NCBI GenBank assembly: GCA_016125475.1
Contig: WGLR01000022.1
Span: forward strand, 1 to 46,344
Source: Betaproteobacteria bacterium
GTDB lineage: Bacteria > Pseudomonadota > Gammaproteobacteria > Burkholderiales > Ga0077523
Direction: 5' to 3'
Length of the DNA: 46,344 nucleotides
The position numbers were made by a program, and so were the translations under genes. Of the stretch, positions 35,632-43,451 are shown one piece after another. The notes under the pieces are model-generated. The model saw only the letters and a program-made list of their open reading frames with translations. It searched no databases and was not told where the DNA came from. Numbering within the stretch: position 1 is the first letter of the stretch; each line of letters starts with the position of its first letter.

Positions 35632-36029
35632 GGGTTGGTTCGCCGCGGCCGACGTGGTGACGGACATGTTTTGTGAAATAGTTCACACGATTGGCGGCTG
35701 GATTTGTGGTAAATCGCTGGAAGACGGATGAAGGTTTTGGTTCGACCCTCGGTTCGGTAAGCGGAACGTGGCGGGCCTGGTGAATCCCGGAATCCGGATG
35801 GAGGCTGGTGAGGTCAGGCGCACAGACGTGGAGGAGGATCTGTAACGGCTGCGACGTGCGGCGACGAGAGGCGGTGGGGAACGGAACGAGGTGGTTGCCT
35901 CCAGGGATGCGGAGTCGCGGCCTCGTTCGGGACGTGTGCGCGTTTTTCAGGAATTGAACCGAGGACGCCAGCGCAAACCCGCTGGGAATCACGGAAGGTC
36001 ATCAACGATATTTGACGTGGAGTGATGTT
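35632..36029. other. 398-bp intergenic region at the island edge
   Basis: Transition from the GC-rich backbone to more mixed composition. It contains a perfect CRP-type palindrome (35672-35687) and the ribosome site of the exported protein at 36030. The minus-strand open frame 35471-35992 has no recognisable protein and is not called. Confidence 0.4.
35672..35687. promoter_or_regulatory. Perfect CRP/Vfr-type binding palindrome
   Basis: TGTGA-AATAGT-TCACA, an exact match to the CRP consensus TGTGA-N6-TCACA. It lies 41 bp after the MetX-like gene and about 345 bp before the exported protein at 36030. The target promoter is not clear, and binding is inferred. Confidence 0.45.
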
Positions 36030-36572
36030 ATGCAGCCAATCAGGACTCTGAAAACAACATGGGCATCATTGATCCGTCCTCTTGCACTGATAGTCCTTGG
36101 AGCAACTTACCTGCCGTTTGCGATGGCAGATGAACTGCGCATAGGCACGATGCACGTACCCTGGCTCGACGGTTGCAAGGGGAAGACCGAACGCCGTCGG
36201 ATCAGCATGGAATGCCCGTCGGGTGAGAGGATCACGATTTCCGCTCTTCCTCGGCAACAGGGAAGCACGGACGACGAAGCCTGGGAAAAGTCTGTCGACC
36301 TCGCGGACGAGCTCAGCAAGGAGATCATGATCCCATCCGCGGAGAAGCATGGCGAAGTCATGCGCGCTCTTGTCCGAACCAAGAGCAAGTCGAATGCCGT
36401 GATTCACTCAATCGTTTCCCAGCGCACGAGAGCGGGAAGGGATTACTTCTTGCTGCAATACGCGGTCTCGGGCCAGGGGGGAGTAGTGTTCTTCACGATA
36501 GAAGGTTATGGCGAAGGCGCCGCGCAAACGAGTCGCTTCGATGGTTTGTTCTCAGAGGCTCGCTTCGAATGA
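36030..36572 (+). CDS. Small exported protein of unknown function
   Basis: A 180-residue protein with a signal peptide (residues 1-30, ending PFAMA before DELR). The mature part has a Cys pair (KGK-flanked C and MEC; possible disulfide), a charged helix (DEAWEKSVDLADEL) and a C-terminal strand region (GRDYFLLQYAVSGQGGVVFF). No family recognised. ATG 36030 is chosen over the TTG at 36012 because GGAG precedes it and the signal peptide starts there. The C-terminus abuts a transposase remnant, so the gene may have lost its original 3' end. Base composition is less GC-rich than the backbone. Confidence 0.6.
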   Translation: MQPIRTLKTTWASLIRPLALIVLGATYLPFAMADELRIGTMHVPWLDGCKGKTERRRISMECPSGERITISALPRQQGSTDDEAWEKSVDLADELSKEIMIPSAEKHGEVMRALVRTKSKSNAVIHSIVSQRTRAGRDYFLLQYAVSGQGGVVFFTIEGYGEGAAQTSRFDGLFSEARFE

Positions 36573-37398
36573 TGCCCAACCAGGGCATCAAGGGGGCGGT
36601 TGGCAGGCAGCCCAGTACCAAGCGGCGGTGGACGCGAAGCACCAGGTGATCGTGGTAGCGGAAGTGATCAGATCGGGCTCGAAACAGCAGGCGCTGATGC
36701 CGCTGATCGAGGCCAGTGGCGCGATCCGGGATGCGACCACGCTGATCACGGCCGATGCGGGCTATCACAGCAACGAGAACCTGAAGCAGCTGCGCGCGCG
36801 GGAGATCCCGGCGCTGATCGCCGATGGCGAGATGCGCAAGCGCGACGAGCGCTTTGCGGAGGAGAGCAAACACAAGGCCAAGCCGGATCCGCTCTACGAC
36901 AAGAACGCACCGGGAGACAGAGGCCCGAAGAAATTCCAGCCCTCGGACTTCCAGGTCGACGAGACGACGAACAGCTGCCTCTGCCCGGCGGGGGAACGGT
37001 TGTATAGCAACGGGTCGAACTGCACGGTGAACGGACGGCGACACCACAAATACACCGGCGCGGCATCGAGCTGCGTACCGTGCGGGCTGCGGAAGCAGTG
37101 CCTGCGCACGCCGGACAGGACCCGAGTGCGGTAGGTGGCGATATTCCTCAAAGGCCAGGCCGGGCCGCACGAGGAGATCGAGCTGATGAAGCGGGCGATC
37201 GACTCGGAACGAGGACGGCGGCTGTACAGTCAGCGGATCGGGACGGTGGAGCCGGCGTTCGGCAACCTGCGGCACAACAAGCGGCTGAACCGGTTCACGC
37301 TGCGGGGGCAGCAGAAGGTCGGGACGCAGTGGCGGTTGTACTGCCTAGTGCACAACATCGAGAAGATCGCGGCGGCAAGAGCGGAGAACATTCAGTGA
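36573..37398 (+). pseudogene. IS1182-family transposase remnant (5'-truncated, internal amber stop)
   Basis: The reading frame encodes the C-terminal half of an IS1182-type DDE transposase: AVDAKHQVIVVAEV, then TADAGYHSNENL, EIPALIADGEMRKRDERFAE, the Cys-rich block CLCPAGERLY with CVPCGLRKQCLR, and the end GTVEPAFGNLRHNKRLNRFTLRG. The N-terminal half is missing and the fragment joins directly to the 3' end of the exported-protein gene. A TAG stop at 37132-37134 interrupts the frame where relatives read Gln (RTRVR-stop-VAIF), after which the same frame continues to 37398. It cannot make an active transposase. It marks a past insertion at the edge of the accessory region. Confidence 0.82.
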
Positions 37399-37550
37399 TC
37401 CTCCCCGTGAACGCTTGAGTGCCTGATATGACGGACGAGATCGAAGACTCCTGCGACATGAGCGGCAGGCAACGACACCAACTCCGGGTAACGGGATATG
37501 TGTGTCGTATTCTTGCTTTTCCACAACTTCGTTAGGCGTCACAATTCCAT

Positions 37551-38648
37551 ATGACGACCAAAGTCTCAAACACCTTCTTCACTGACCACGAAAACCAGGC
37601 GCTTCTGCGTCGACTGTCCCAGGAGTTGCAGATATCAGCGGATCGGAGCATCGAGCCAGAGGGATTGAGCGACCACTTGGGGCAGATCCTTGATCTCATA
37701 CTTGCTAATCCCGAGAAATTCGATGAGTTCTGCAGTGTCAATATTGAGTGGATTGGTCGATCTTTTGTCAGAGAAGTCGGTAGCTATCTCGAAGCGTCAA
37801 CCGACAACCGAGCCAAGATCGTACGAACGATTTTCGTCTCGGCATACAGGTTTCTATGCGAGCTCGAGTTCACGCAGCCAGGTGAGCCAAGCTTCGAGGT
37901 TCGTCGTGTACTAAACTTCGTGCACGAGAACCTGGAGCGATTTGAGGGAACAGATCGACAGCAACTGGTATACGCCGCGTACTCGATGCCAGCGCAGATT
38001 GTCAGGAGGCTCATCAGTAGCCCTGGTCTCATCAACATCCGGGAGTTCTCACAGACAGTTGAGCGGTCGCGCGAACTGAAAGAAGAGTGGGACGAAGATT
38101 TCAAACAGCGTATAGAGCTAATCGAGGGATTGAAAGGCACAATCGGAAAACTCGCGTCCGAATATAATTTCGTGGGCTTGGTACATGGATTCCAAGCGCT
38201 CAAGGTAGGAAAAGAACGTGAGCGCGTCTTCTCATTCCGATCAGTTCTTGCTATCGCCGCATGCATGCTGATGCTTCCGGCTGCTCAACTCTACTTCGTA
38301 GTCACAAACCTAGAGAGAATTGACGCACACAAGGCGACGCTTGTTTACTCGCTTCCAACTATCCTCGCGTTGGAGGTCATCCTCTTATATTTCTTTCGCG
38401 TTGTGCTCGGCCAGTTTCGCTCTGTGAAGGCTCAGCTCTTACAGGTGGACCTACGAATCTCACTCTGCCAGTTCATAGAAAGTTACTCAGAGTACGTGAG
38501 CAGACTGCGTAAGAATGACTCCTCGGCGCTTACGAAATTCGAGTCGCTCGTCTTTAGCGGGTTGGTCGCGGGCGAGGCCGATATTCCCTCCACTCTTGAC
38601 GGTGCCGAGCAGATTGCGAGCCTCATTAGGAGCCTGCGTGGCTCCTAA
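37551..38648 (+). CDS. Unknown two-TM membrane protein of low-GC accessory origin
   Basis: A 365-residue protein with no recognised domain. Residues 1-200 are helical and charged, with a coiled-coil-like stretch near 165-205. Two hydrophobic helices follow at about 226-252 (SVLAIAACMLMLPAAQLYF) and 263-287 (LVYSLPTILALEVILLYFF). A cytoplasmic-looking helical tail runs to the end (SLIRSLRGS). Codon use is far less GC-rich than the flanks (many ATA, TTA and AGT codons), indicating recent transfer. No ribosome site is evident. The ATG lies 20 bp after GTTAGGC, and the stop overlaps CCTAAC. The design, a soluble helical domain with a TM pair, resembles membrane effectors of defence genes, but nothing here proves that. 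Confidence 0.7.
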   Translation: MTTKVSNTFFTDHENQALLRRLSQELQISADRSIEPEGLSDHLGQILDLILANPEKFDEFCSVNIEWIGRSFVREVGSYLEASTDNRAKIVRTIFVSAYRFLCELEFTQPGEPSFEVRRVLNFVHENLERFEGTDRQQLVYAAYSMPAQIVRRLISSPGLINIREFSQTVERSRELKEEWDEDFKQRIELIEGLKGTIGKLASEYNFVGLVHGFQALKVGKERERVFSFRSVLAIAACMLMLPAAQLYFVVTNLERIDAHKATLVYSLPTILALEVILLYFFRVVLGQFRSVKAQLLQVDLRISLCQFIESYSEYVSRLRKNDSSALTKFESLVFSGLVAGEADIPSTLDGAEQIASLIRSLRGS

Positions 38649-39527
38649 CCTAAAATGGCGACGCTTAGTCCATTGGTCGCGTGGATCGACACCGGCAAGC
38701 CGCTTAGCCCGCGAGGCGTAGGCCGGACCACACCGGCGCAGGCGAAGCGCCTTACCTATGGAGGCCCCTCGGCTCAAATGGTGGGCGCTCGCCTGAGAGG
38801 GGGCGGATGCTCAAGGTGAACTTGAAGGTCAAGCGCTGCGGTGTCACTGCACAGTACTGGAACGGTACGGAGAAGCCGACCAAATCACCAGCGATGCGAC
38901 TGCGGCTGAGTTGCAGCTGAGATTCTTGCCAACGGCGAAAGGTGGCGGAGTCACCGATATTTTGATGACTATTGGGTCTGATGACTTGCGAGTTCTCCTC
39001 AATGAACTAGCTACTCACATTCCGACGCGGGCCGACGTGCTCGCGCATGCAACTGACACCGCGGTGCGGCAGGTGATGACGAAGCCTGATGAATAGGCGT
39101 GCTTTGTGGTGGAAAGCGAATATTTGTACGTGGTTATCGAGACTTTCTACGTTTTGGGGGAACCATCGCGACACGGTGTGCGAACTCGTTCGCTGCTTGG
39201 CTAGGGACTTCCGACGACGCCGCGCGTAGAGTGGTCGACGCGCATTCGAGAAACGTACCCTGTTGAAACCAGATTCAGGATCTGGGCTCGGGTTAGGTAC
39301 ACTGATCAAAGTCCACATCTGTAAAGTTCCTGCAAGTGTGGAGCGCCGAGGTCGTGTCCGAGGAGAAGGCCGCCGCCTTCGTTAACGCGGGATGTGGATG
39401 TAAGCGCGAGAAGTATGCACCCGACAAGCGGTTGTACCAGAGCCGCGAACAGCGGTGCTTCGCCGCCCTGTTCGCGTCCGGGTGCACTGAATTGCCAACA
39501 CGAGACGTTTCCAGAGGACATTCGAAC
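38649..39527. other. 880-bp region of mixed composition without a firm gene
   Basis: Between the unknown membrane protein and the molybdopterin enzyme. A short frame at 38807-38920 (37 residues, ATG after GAGGGGGCGG) and a TTG-started frame at 38911-39096 overlap in different frames. The latter's frame is open back to 38797, which looks like one decayed or frameshifted small gene. The 39107-39527 part holds no gene. Nothing was recognised. Confidence 0.35.
38911..39096 (+). CDS. Possible small protein or gene fragment, unknown
   Basis: A 61-residue frame beginning at TTG 38911, with sequence such as FLPTAKGGGVTDILMTIG and LLNELATHIPTRADVLAHAT. The frame is open upstream to 38797 without an ATG, so it could be the 3' end of a decayed gene. 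No family recognised, no good ribosome site. Confidence 0.25.
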   Translation: MQLRFLPTAKGGGVTDILMTIGSDDLRVLLNELATHIPTRADVLAHATDTAVRQVMTKPDE

Positions 39528-41579
39528 GTGACGCATCCATCCTCACAACGCGTGCGCACCATGTGCCCGATGAACTGCCACCCGACTCTGTGCGGCATGC
39601 TCGCTGAGGTGCGCGAGGGCAAGCTCCTCGGGGTCCACGGCGACAGGGACAATCCGGACAGTCAGGGCTTCCTGTGCATTCGCGGCCAGGCGTCGCGGGA
39701 AGTGATCGACAATCCCGCGCGCCTGCTGCACCCCCTGGTTCGCGACCGGCGCGACGCCGAGTTCCGGCGCGCGAGTTGGGACGAAGCGTTCGAACGCATC
39801 GTCGCCGGCATGCAGAATCCGGCCGCGGTCGGGTTCTGGGCGGGTCACGGTACGGCCACCACCAATTATGGAACGCGCATCAGCAACCAGCTGATCACGC
39901 GCTTCGCCAATTTCTTCGGCGCCGAAACCTGGAGTCCCTCGATGATCTGCTGGGGCCTGGGCGCATACGGACTGGGACTCACCGGTCTGCTCGAAACCAA
40001 TACCAAGGAGGACATGGGCAGGCACTCCGATTTCATCGTCCTGTGGGCGGCGAACTTCGCGAGCCAGCCGAATTCTGCGCGCTACGTGCTCGAGGCGAAG
40101 AAGCGCGGCGCGACCATTGTCACGATCGATGTACGCCACACCGAGGCGGCTGCCAAATCCGATGACGTACTGATCATCCGGCCGGGCAGCGACACGGCGC
40201 TGGCACTGGCGATGATTCACGTCATTTGCGCAGAGAATCTGTACGACGCGGATTTCGTCGAGAAGAATACCGTCGGCTTCGGGCAACTGGCCGCCCACGT
40301 CGAGCAGTACACCCCGCAATGGGCAGCCGAGATTACCGGCATTCCTGCCGAGCGAATCGCGGACCTGGCGCGGCGTTATGCGCGTTCGCGCCCGGCCATG
40401 ATCATGCTGGGCGGCAGTTCCATGCACAAGGGCAGGAACGGCTGGCTCGCCGCCCGGGCCATTTCGTGTCTTCCGGCGCTGACCGGGAACATCGGTATTG
40501 CCGGTGGCGGCCTCGGACCGCGCCATGGCAGTGGCGCGCACGGCCGTGGCCTGAGAAGCATCGCCGCGCCGGAGCGCCGCACCACGCCACAGCGCGTGCC
40601 GAATCAGATGCCGGCCATCACGGCGGCGCTGTGTGACGGGCACATTCAGACCATGATGCTGATGGGTACCAACATGGTCTCGTCCTACGCCGATACGGGC
40701 GAAGTGGCGCGTGGCCTGCAAAGAGCCAGGCTCGTGGTGAGTTACGACCTGTTTCTGAACGACACCGCACGCCGGTTCGCTGACGTCGTGCTGCCGTCGA
40801 CCTGCTGGCTCGAGGAACTCGGCTGCAAGATGAGCCACACGCATCTATACCTGATGGAGCCGGCCCTGCCTCCAGCGGGCGAAACGCGGTCGGTTCACGC
40901 CATCGTCCGTGAACTGGCGGATCGCCTTGGCCTCGACGGCTTTCATCCGTGGGCATCCGAGGAAGCCATGATCGATGCGATCCTCGATCATCCCTGTACC
41001 GGCCACGCAACGGTCGCGGCACTGCGCGCGGAAGGCGGTATGCGCGCACTCGATATCTCGCACGTCGCCAATCCGGATCTGGACTTCGACACGCCGTCAC
41101 GCAAGATCGAGTTTGTCTCGGAACTGGCCGACCGGCACGGCCTGCCTGCGCTGCCAACCTGGATCGACGACGACGTTTCGACCGATCCGAAGCGGACGGA
41201 CGAGACCTACCCGCTGGAACTCGCGCAGGGGCGCACCATGCTGCACTTTCACGGTTTCTACAACAGCGGCCAGGCGCTGCCGACATTGGCAAAGCGGGAG
41301 TCAGAGCCGCACCTGTGGATTTCCGAAGCCGATGCCAGTGCGCGCAAGGTGGATGACGGCGGGGCGATCCGCATCTTCAACGGCCGGGGCGAGATGAAGG
41401 CGCGTGCGCACGTCACGGACCGCATTCCGGCCGGAACCGTGTGGATGCGCGACGGTTGGCCTGGACTGAACACCCTTACGTCCGGAGCAGCGGTTCTGCC
41501 GGATGCGGCAGCCGATCTGTTCGAATTCACCGCCGGCCAGGCCAGCTTCGATGCCAGAGTCGAGGTCGAGGCGGTGTAG
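39528..41579 (+). CDS. Molybdopterin-dependent oxidoreductase (DMSO reductase family), stand-alone
   Basis: A 683-residue bis-MGD enzyme. The N-terminal Fe4S4 site is C13-x3-C17-x4-C22 with C50 (CPMNCHPTLCG, then GFLCIRG). The region SMICWGLGAYG near 145 probably provides the molybdenum ligand (Cys). Further family blocks are GHGTATTNYG, IVTIDVRHTEAAAKSDD, LTGNIGIAGGG and the C-terminal MGD-binding domain (ELAQGRTMLHFHGFYNSG). No Tat signal, so it is cytoplasmic. GTG 39528 is chosen because AGAGGACA precedes it and homology starts there; the open frame reaches back to 39336. No iron-sulfur or membrane subunit gene is adjacent, so its electron partner and substrate are unknown. Confidence 0.85.
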   Translation: MTHPSSQRVRTMCPMNCHPTLCGMLAEVREGKLLGVHGDRDNPDSQGFLCIRGQASREVIDNPARLLHPLVRDRRDAEFRRASWDEAFERIVAGMQNPAAVGFWAGHGTATTNYGTRISNQLITRFANFFGAETWSPSMICWGLGAYGLGLTGLLETNTKEDMGRHSDFIVLWAANFASQPNSARYVLEAKKRGATIVTIDVRHTEAAAKSDDVLIIRPGSDTALALAMIHVICAENLYDADFVEKNTVGFGQLAAHVEQYTPQWAAEITGIPAERIADLARRYARSRPAMIMLGGSSMHKGRNGWLAARAISCLPALTGNIGIAGGGLGPRHGSGAHGRGLRSIAAPERRTTPQRVPNQMPAITAALCDGHIQTMMLMGTNMVSSYADTGEVARGLQRARLVVSYDLFLNDTARRFADVVLPSTCWLEELGCKMSHTHLYLMEPALPPAGETRSVHAIVRELADRLGLDGFHPWASEEAMIDAILDHPCTGHATVAALRAEGGMRALDISHVANPDLDFDTPSRKIEFVSELADRHGLPALPTWIDDDVSTDPKRTDETYPLELAQGRTMLHFHGFYNSGQALPTLAKRESEPHLWISEADASARKVDDGGAIRIFNGRGEMKARAHVTDRIPAGTVWMRDGWPGLNTLTSGAAVLPDAAADLFEFTAGQASFDARVEVEAV

Positions 41580-42026
41580 CAATGGGAGTGTGGGGGCGAA
41601 CCACGCCGAGGGAATGAAGAGGCGGGAATGGAGGGCTCGCACGGGGAGAGGAAGCGCAACTTCGTGGGCCAAAACCTCTGGGCGCGCAGATTTTTCGTGG
41701 CTATGGCCGGACGGGAGGAGGTGGTAAGCCGGGTGTACATTCGTGGTCAGGAAGTGGAAGACGCAAGGCTGGATTGATTCAATCTTTGGCGCTGACCGAC
41801 AGCCAGGAAGGCGGCCTCGCGTTTGGCCGCATCAGCGGCCGCAACCCGTCGCTTTGAACGGCTCACAATCTGAAGCCCCCAGCTTTGCCAGGGGATGCTT
41901 GCGTGCCCTGACCCGATCCGCAATCGAACCCTTGTCCTTAGGGGGCGCGGCGAGAACGCGTGACGTCGGTGACGGGTCGAACTGTGGCAAGCTATGTCCC
42001 ATATCGGTGTGCCGGGAGTCAGGAAC
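41580..42026. other. 447-bp intergenic region before the toxin-antitoxin pair
   Basis: No supported gene. A tRNA T-arm-like word at about 41921-41930 (minus strand) lacks the remaining tRNA arms. The promoter of the toxin-antitoxin operon should lie in the last part. Confidence 0.35.
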
Positions 42027-42251
42027 ATGTCTCGTCCAATCGAAGCCCTTGCTGATGAAGTACTGAAGTTGCCGTCGGATGCTCGAGTGAAACTGCTCGA
42101 CCGCGTTGTTGCGAGTCTGGAGTCCGACCGGAAGCGCGACGAGGCATGGGACGCGCTTGCCGCTCAACGCGACGCAGAGATTGAATCCGGTGCGAGTGCT
42201 GCTGTGTCCGGCGCGGAGGCGGTGGCTCGCTTGCGGGCTGAGTTGGAGTGA
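42027..42251 (+). CDS. Addiction-module antitoxin (TIGR02574-type)
   Basis: A 74-residue protein with the family pattern IEALADEVLKLPSDARVKLLDRVVASLE and an acidic, helical C-terminus. Such proteins neutralise RelE/ParE-type toxins and repress their own operon. ATG 42027 follows AGGAAC; the frame can be extended to 41994 but homology starts here. Its last four bases overlap the GTG of the toxin gene. Confidence 0.82.
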   Translation: MSRPIEALADEVLKLPSDARVKLLDRVVASLESDRKRDEAWDALAAQRDAEIESGASAAVSGAEAVARLRAELE

Positions 42252-42541
42252 GCTGTGTGCTTCACCGAGGCGCCGAGCAGGACCTCGTGGACGCCTTTCG
42301 GTTTTACCGTCGTGAGGCCGGCGACGGGGTAGCGCGGCGGTTCTTGCACGAGTTCGAACGCGCCATGAAGATCCTGGAGGAATTTCCCGAGCTTGGAAAG
42401 CCGGCTGGTGAAGACCGTCGGGTGTTGCCTCTCACGGGATTCCCGTACTCAGTGATCTACCGGTCCGTGAAATCGGAGATACGCGTGCTTGTATTGCGAC
42501 ACCAGAATCGGGATCCTGACTACGGCAACCATCGACTATGA
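42248..42541 (+). CDS. RelE/ParE-family toxin
   Basis: A 97-residue basic protein of the RelE/ParE superfamily: AEQDLVDAFRFYRREAG at the N-terminus, a central FPELGKP, then GFPYSVIYRSV and IRVLVLRHQNRDPDYG at the C-terminus. This pattern with a TIGR02574-type antitoxin is a standard type II pair. The GTG start at 42248 overlaps the antitoxin stop (GTGA), giving translational coupling. Whether it cleaves mRNA (RelE) or blocks gyrase (ParE) cannot be read from sequence. Confidence 0.83.
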   Translation: MSCVLHRGAEQDLVDAFRFYRREAGDGVARRFLHEFERAMKILEEFPELGKPAGEDRRVLPLTGFPYSVIYRSVKSEIRVLVLRHQNRDPDYGNHRL

Positions 42542-42654
42542 ATGGCCCCCGATATGCAATGCCGAACGCGCGACTGCCTCGTGCCGTCAAAACGTTGCTG
42601 AGGCGGGACGCCCAGGAGGTCCTGCCCGTCGCGAACGCTCCCGTATGACCTCAC

Positions 42655-43296
42655 TTACTTCCAGTGCGGAGGCCAGGTCTTCCTGAAATAAGGCAAGGCC
42701 TCGACACGCTGCATCCACGCAGACACGTTGGGCCCGGTCATGCCGGCCACGTCGATATCGGGCTTCTTCTTCTCCATGCGTTTCGTGAGCGCGAGGAGCG
42801 GGTAGAGCGTGAAATCGGCGGCCGAAACGCTTTCTCCCGCCAGATAGGTGCCCGCGACGCAGCTTTCCCAGCGCTTCAGTTCCTCTGCGAGCCCGGCACG
42901 CGCCTTGTCGATCGCTTCCAGATCCCACTTCTCCTGGGGCGTGAACAGCACCTGGTCGACGATCTTTTCCATGGACGTGGCGAAGTACTGATCGGCTTCC
43001 TGGACCAGGCGCCGCACGATCGCGCGCTGCCGGGTATCGCCGGGGAACAGGGAAGGCCCGCTGCGGTAGGCCTCGTCGAGGTATTCGACGATCGCCGTGG
43101 ATTCGTACAGCGCAAAGTCACCGTCGGTGATCGCGGGGATCTTGTGGCGCGGGTTGATGGCGAGAAACGCCGGTGTGGTGAGATCCCCTGCCGAGAAGGA
43201 CATGGTTCTCAGTTCGTAGGGAATCTGCTTGTGCTCGAGCGCGAGCCAGACGCGCCAGGCGTAGGGGGAACCGGAACCGTAGTAGAACGTGAGCAC
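42655..43296 (-). CDS. Glutathione S-transferase family protein
   Basis: A 213-residue cytosolic GST. The N-terminal thioredoxin fold has SPYAWRVWLALEHK, the glutathione-binding cis-Pro region HKIPAITDGD and the ESTAIVEYL motif (E-S of the G-site). The C-terminal all-helical domain has SAADFTLYPLLA. The catalytic residue is probably S8 or S10 in GSGSPY. The start is GTG at 43296 with GGAGG eight bases before. Convergent with the toxin gene. Confidence 0.85.
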   Translation of the reverse strand: MLTFYYGSGSPYAWRVWLALEHKQIPYELRTMSFSAGDLTTPAFLAINPRHKIPAITDGDFALYESTAIVEYLDEAYRSGPSLFPGDTRQRAIVRRLVQEADQYFATSMEKIVDQVLFTPQEKWDLEAIDKARAGLAEELKRWESCVAGTYLAGESVSAADFTLYPLLALTKRMEKKKPDIDVAGMTGPNVSAWMQRVEALPYFRKTWPPHWK

Positions 43297-43451
43297 GCTC
43301 GGACCTCCGATGGACCTCGGGGCGAGGTCGTTCGCGAAATGCTACACCTTCGGTGTGTTCCGGTGACCGCGAAGTCAAACAGATCGCCGACGCGTTCCCG
43401 ATCGATCCTTGTGGCACGACGGCATGTCGGCAATGGCCAGAGCAGGCGGCG

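Noticed and set aside
35471-35992. 173-residue minus-strand frame over the intergenic gap
   Set aside because: Overlaps the 3' end of the MetX-like gene, has no ribosome site and no recognisable domain.
41915-41950. tRNA T-arm-like word on the minus strand (GGTTCGATT)
   Set aside because: The flanking bases do not form a T stem, and no anticodon or D arm could be built.
41743-42066. 107-residue plus-strand frame before the antitoxin gene
   Set aside because: Proline/Arg/Ser-rich low-complexity composition, overlaps the antitoxin start in another frame, no family resemblance.
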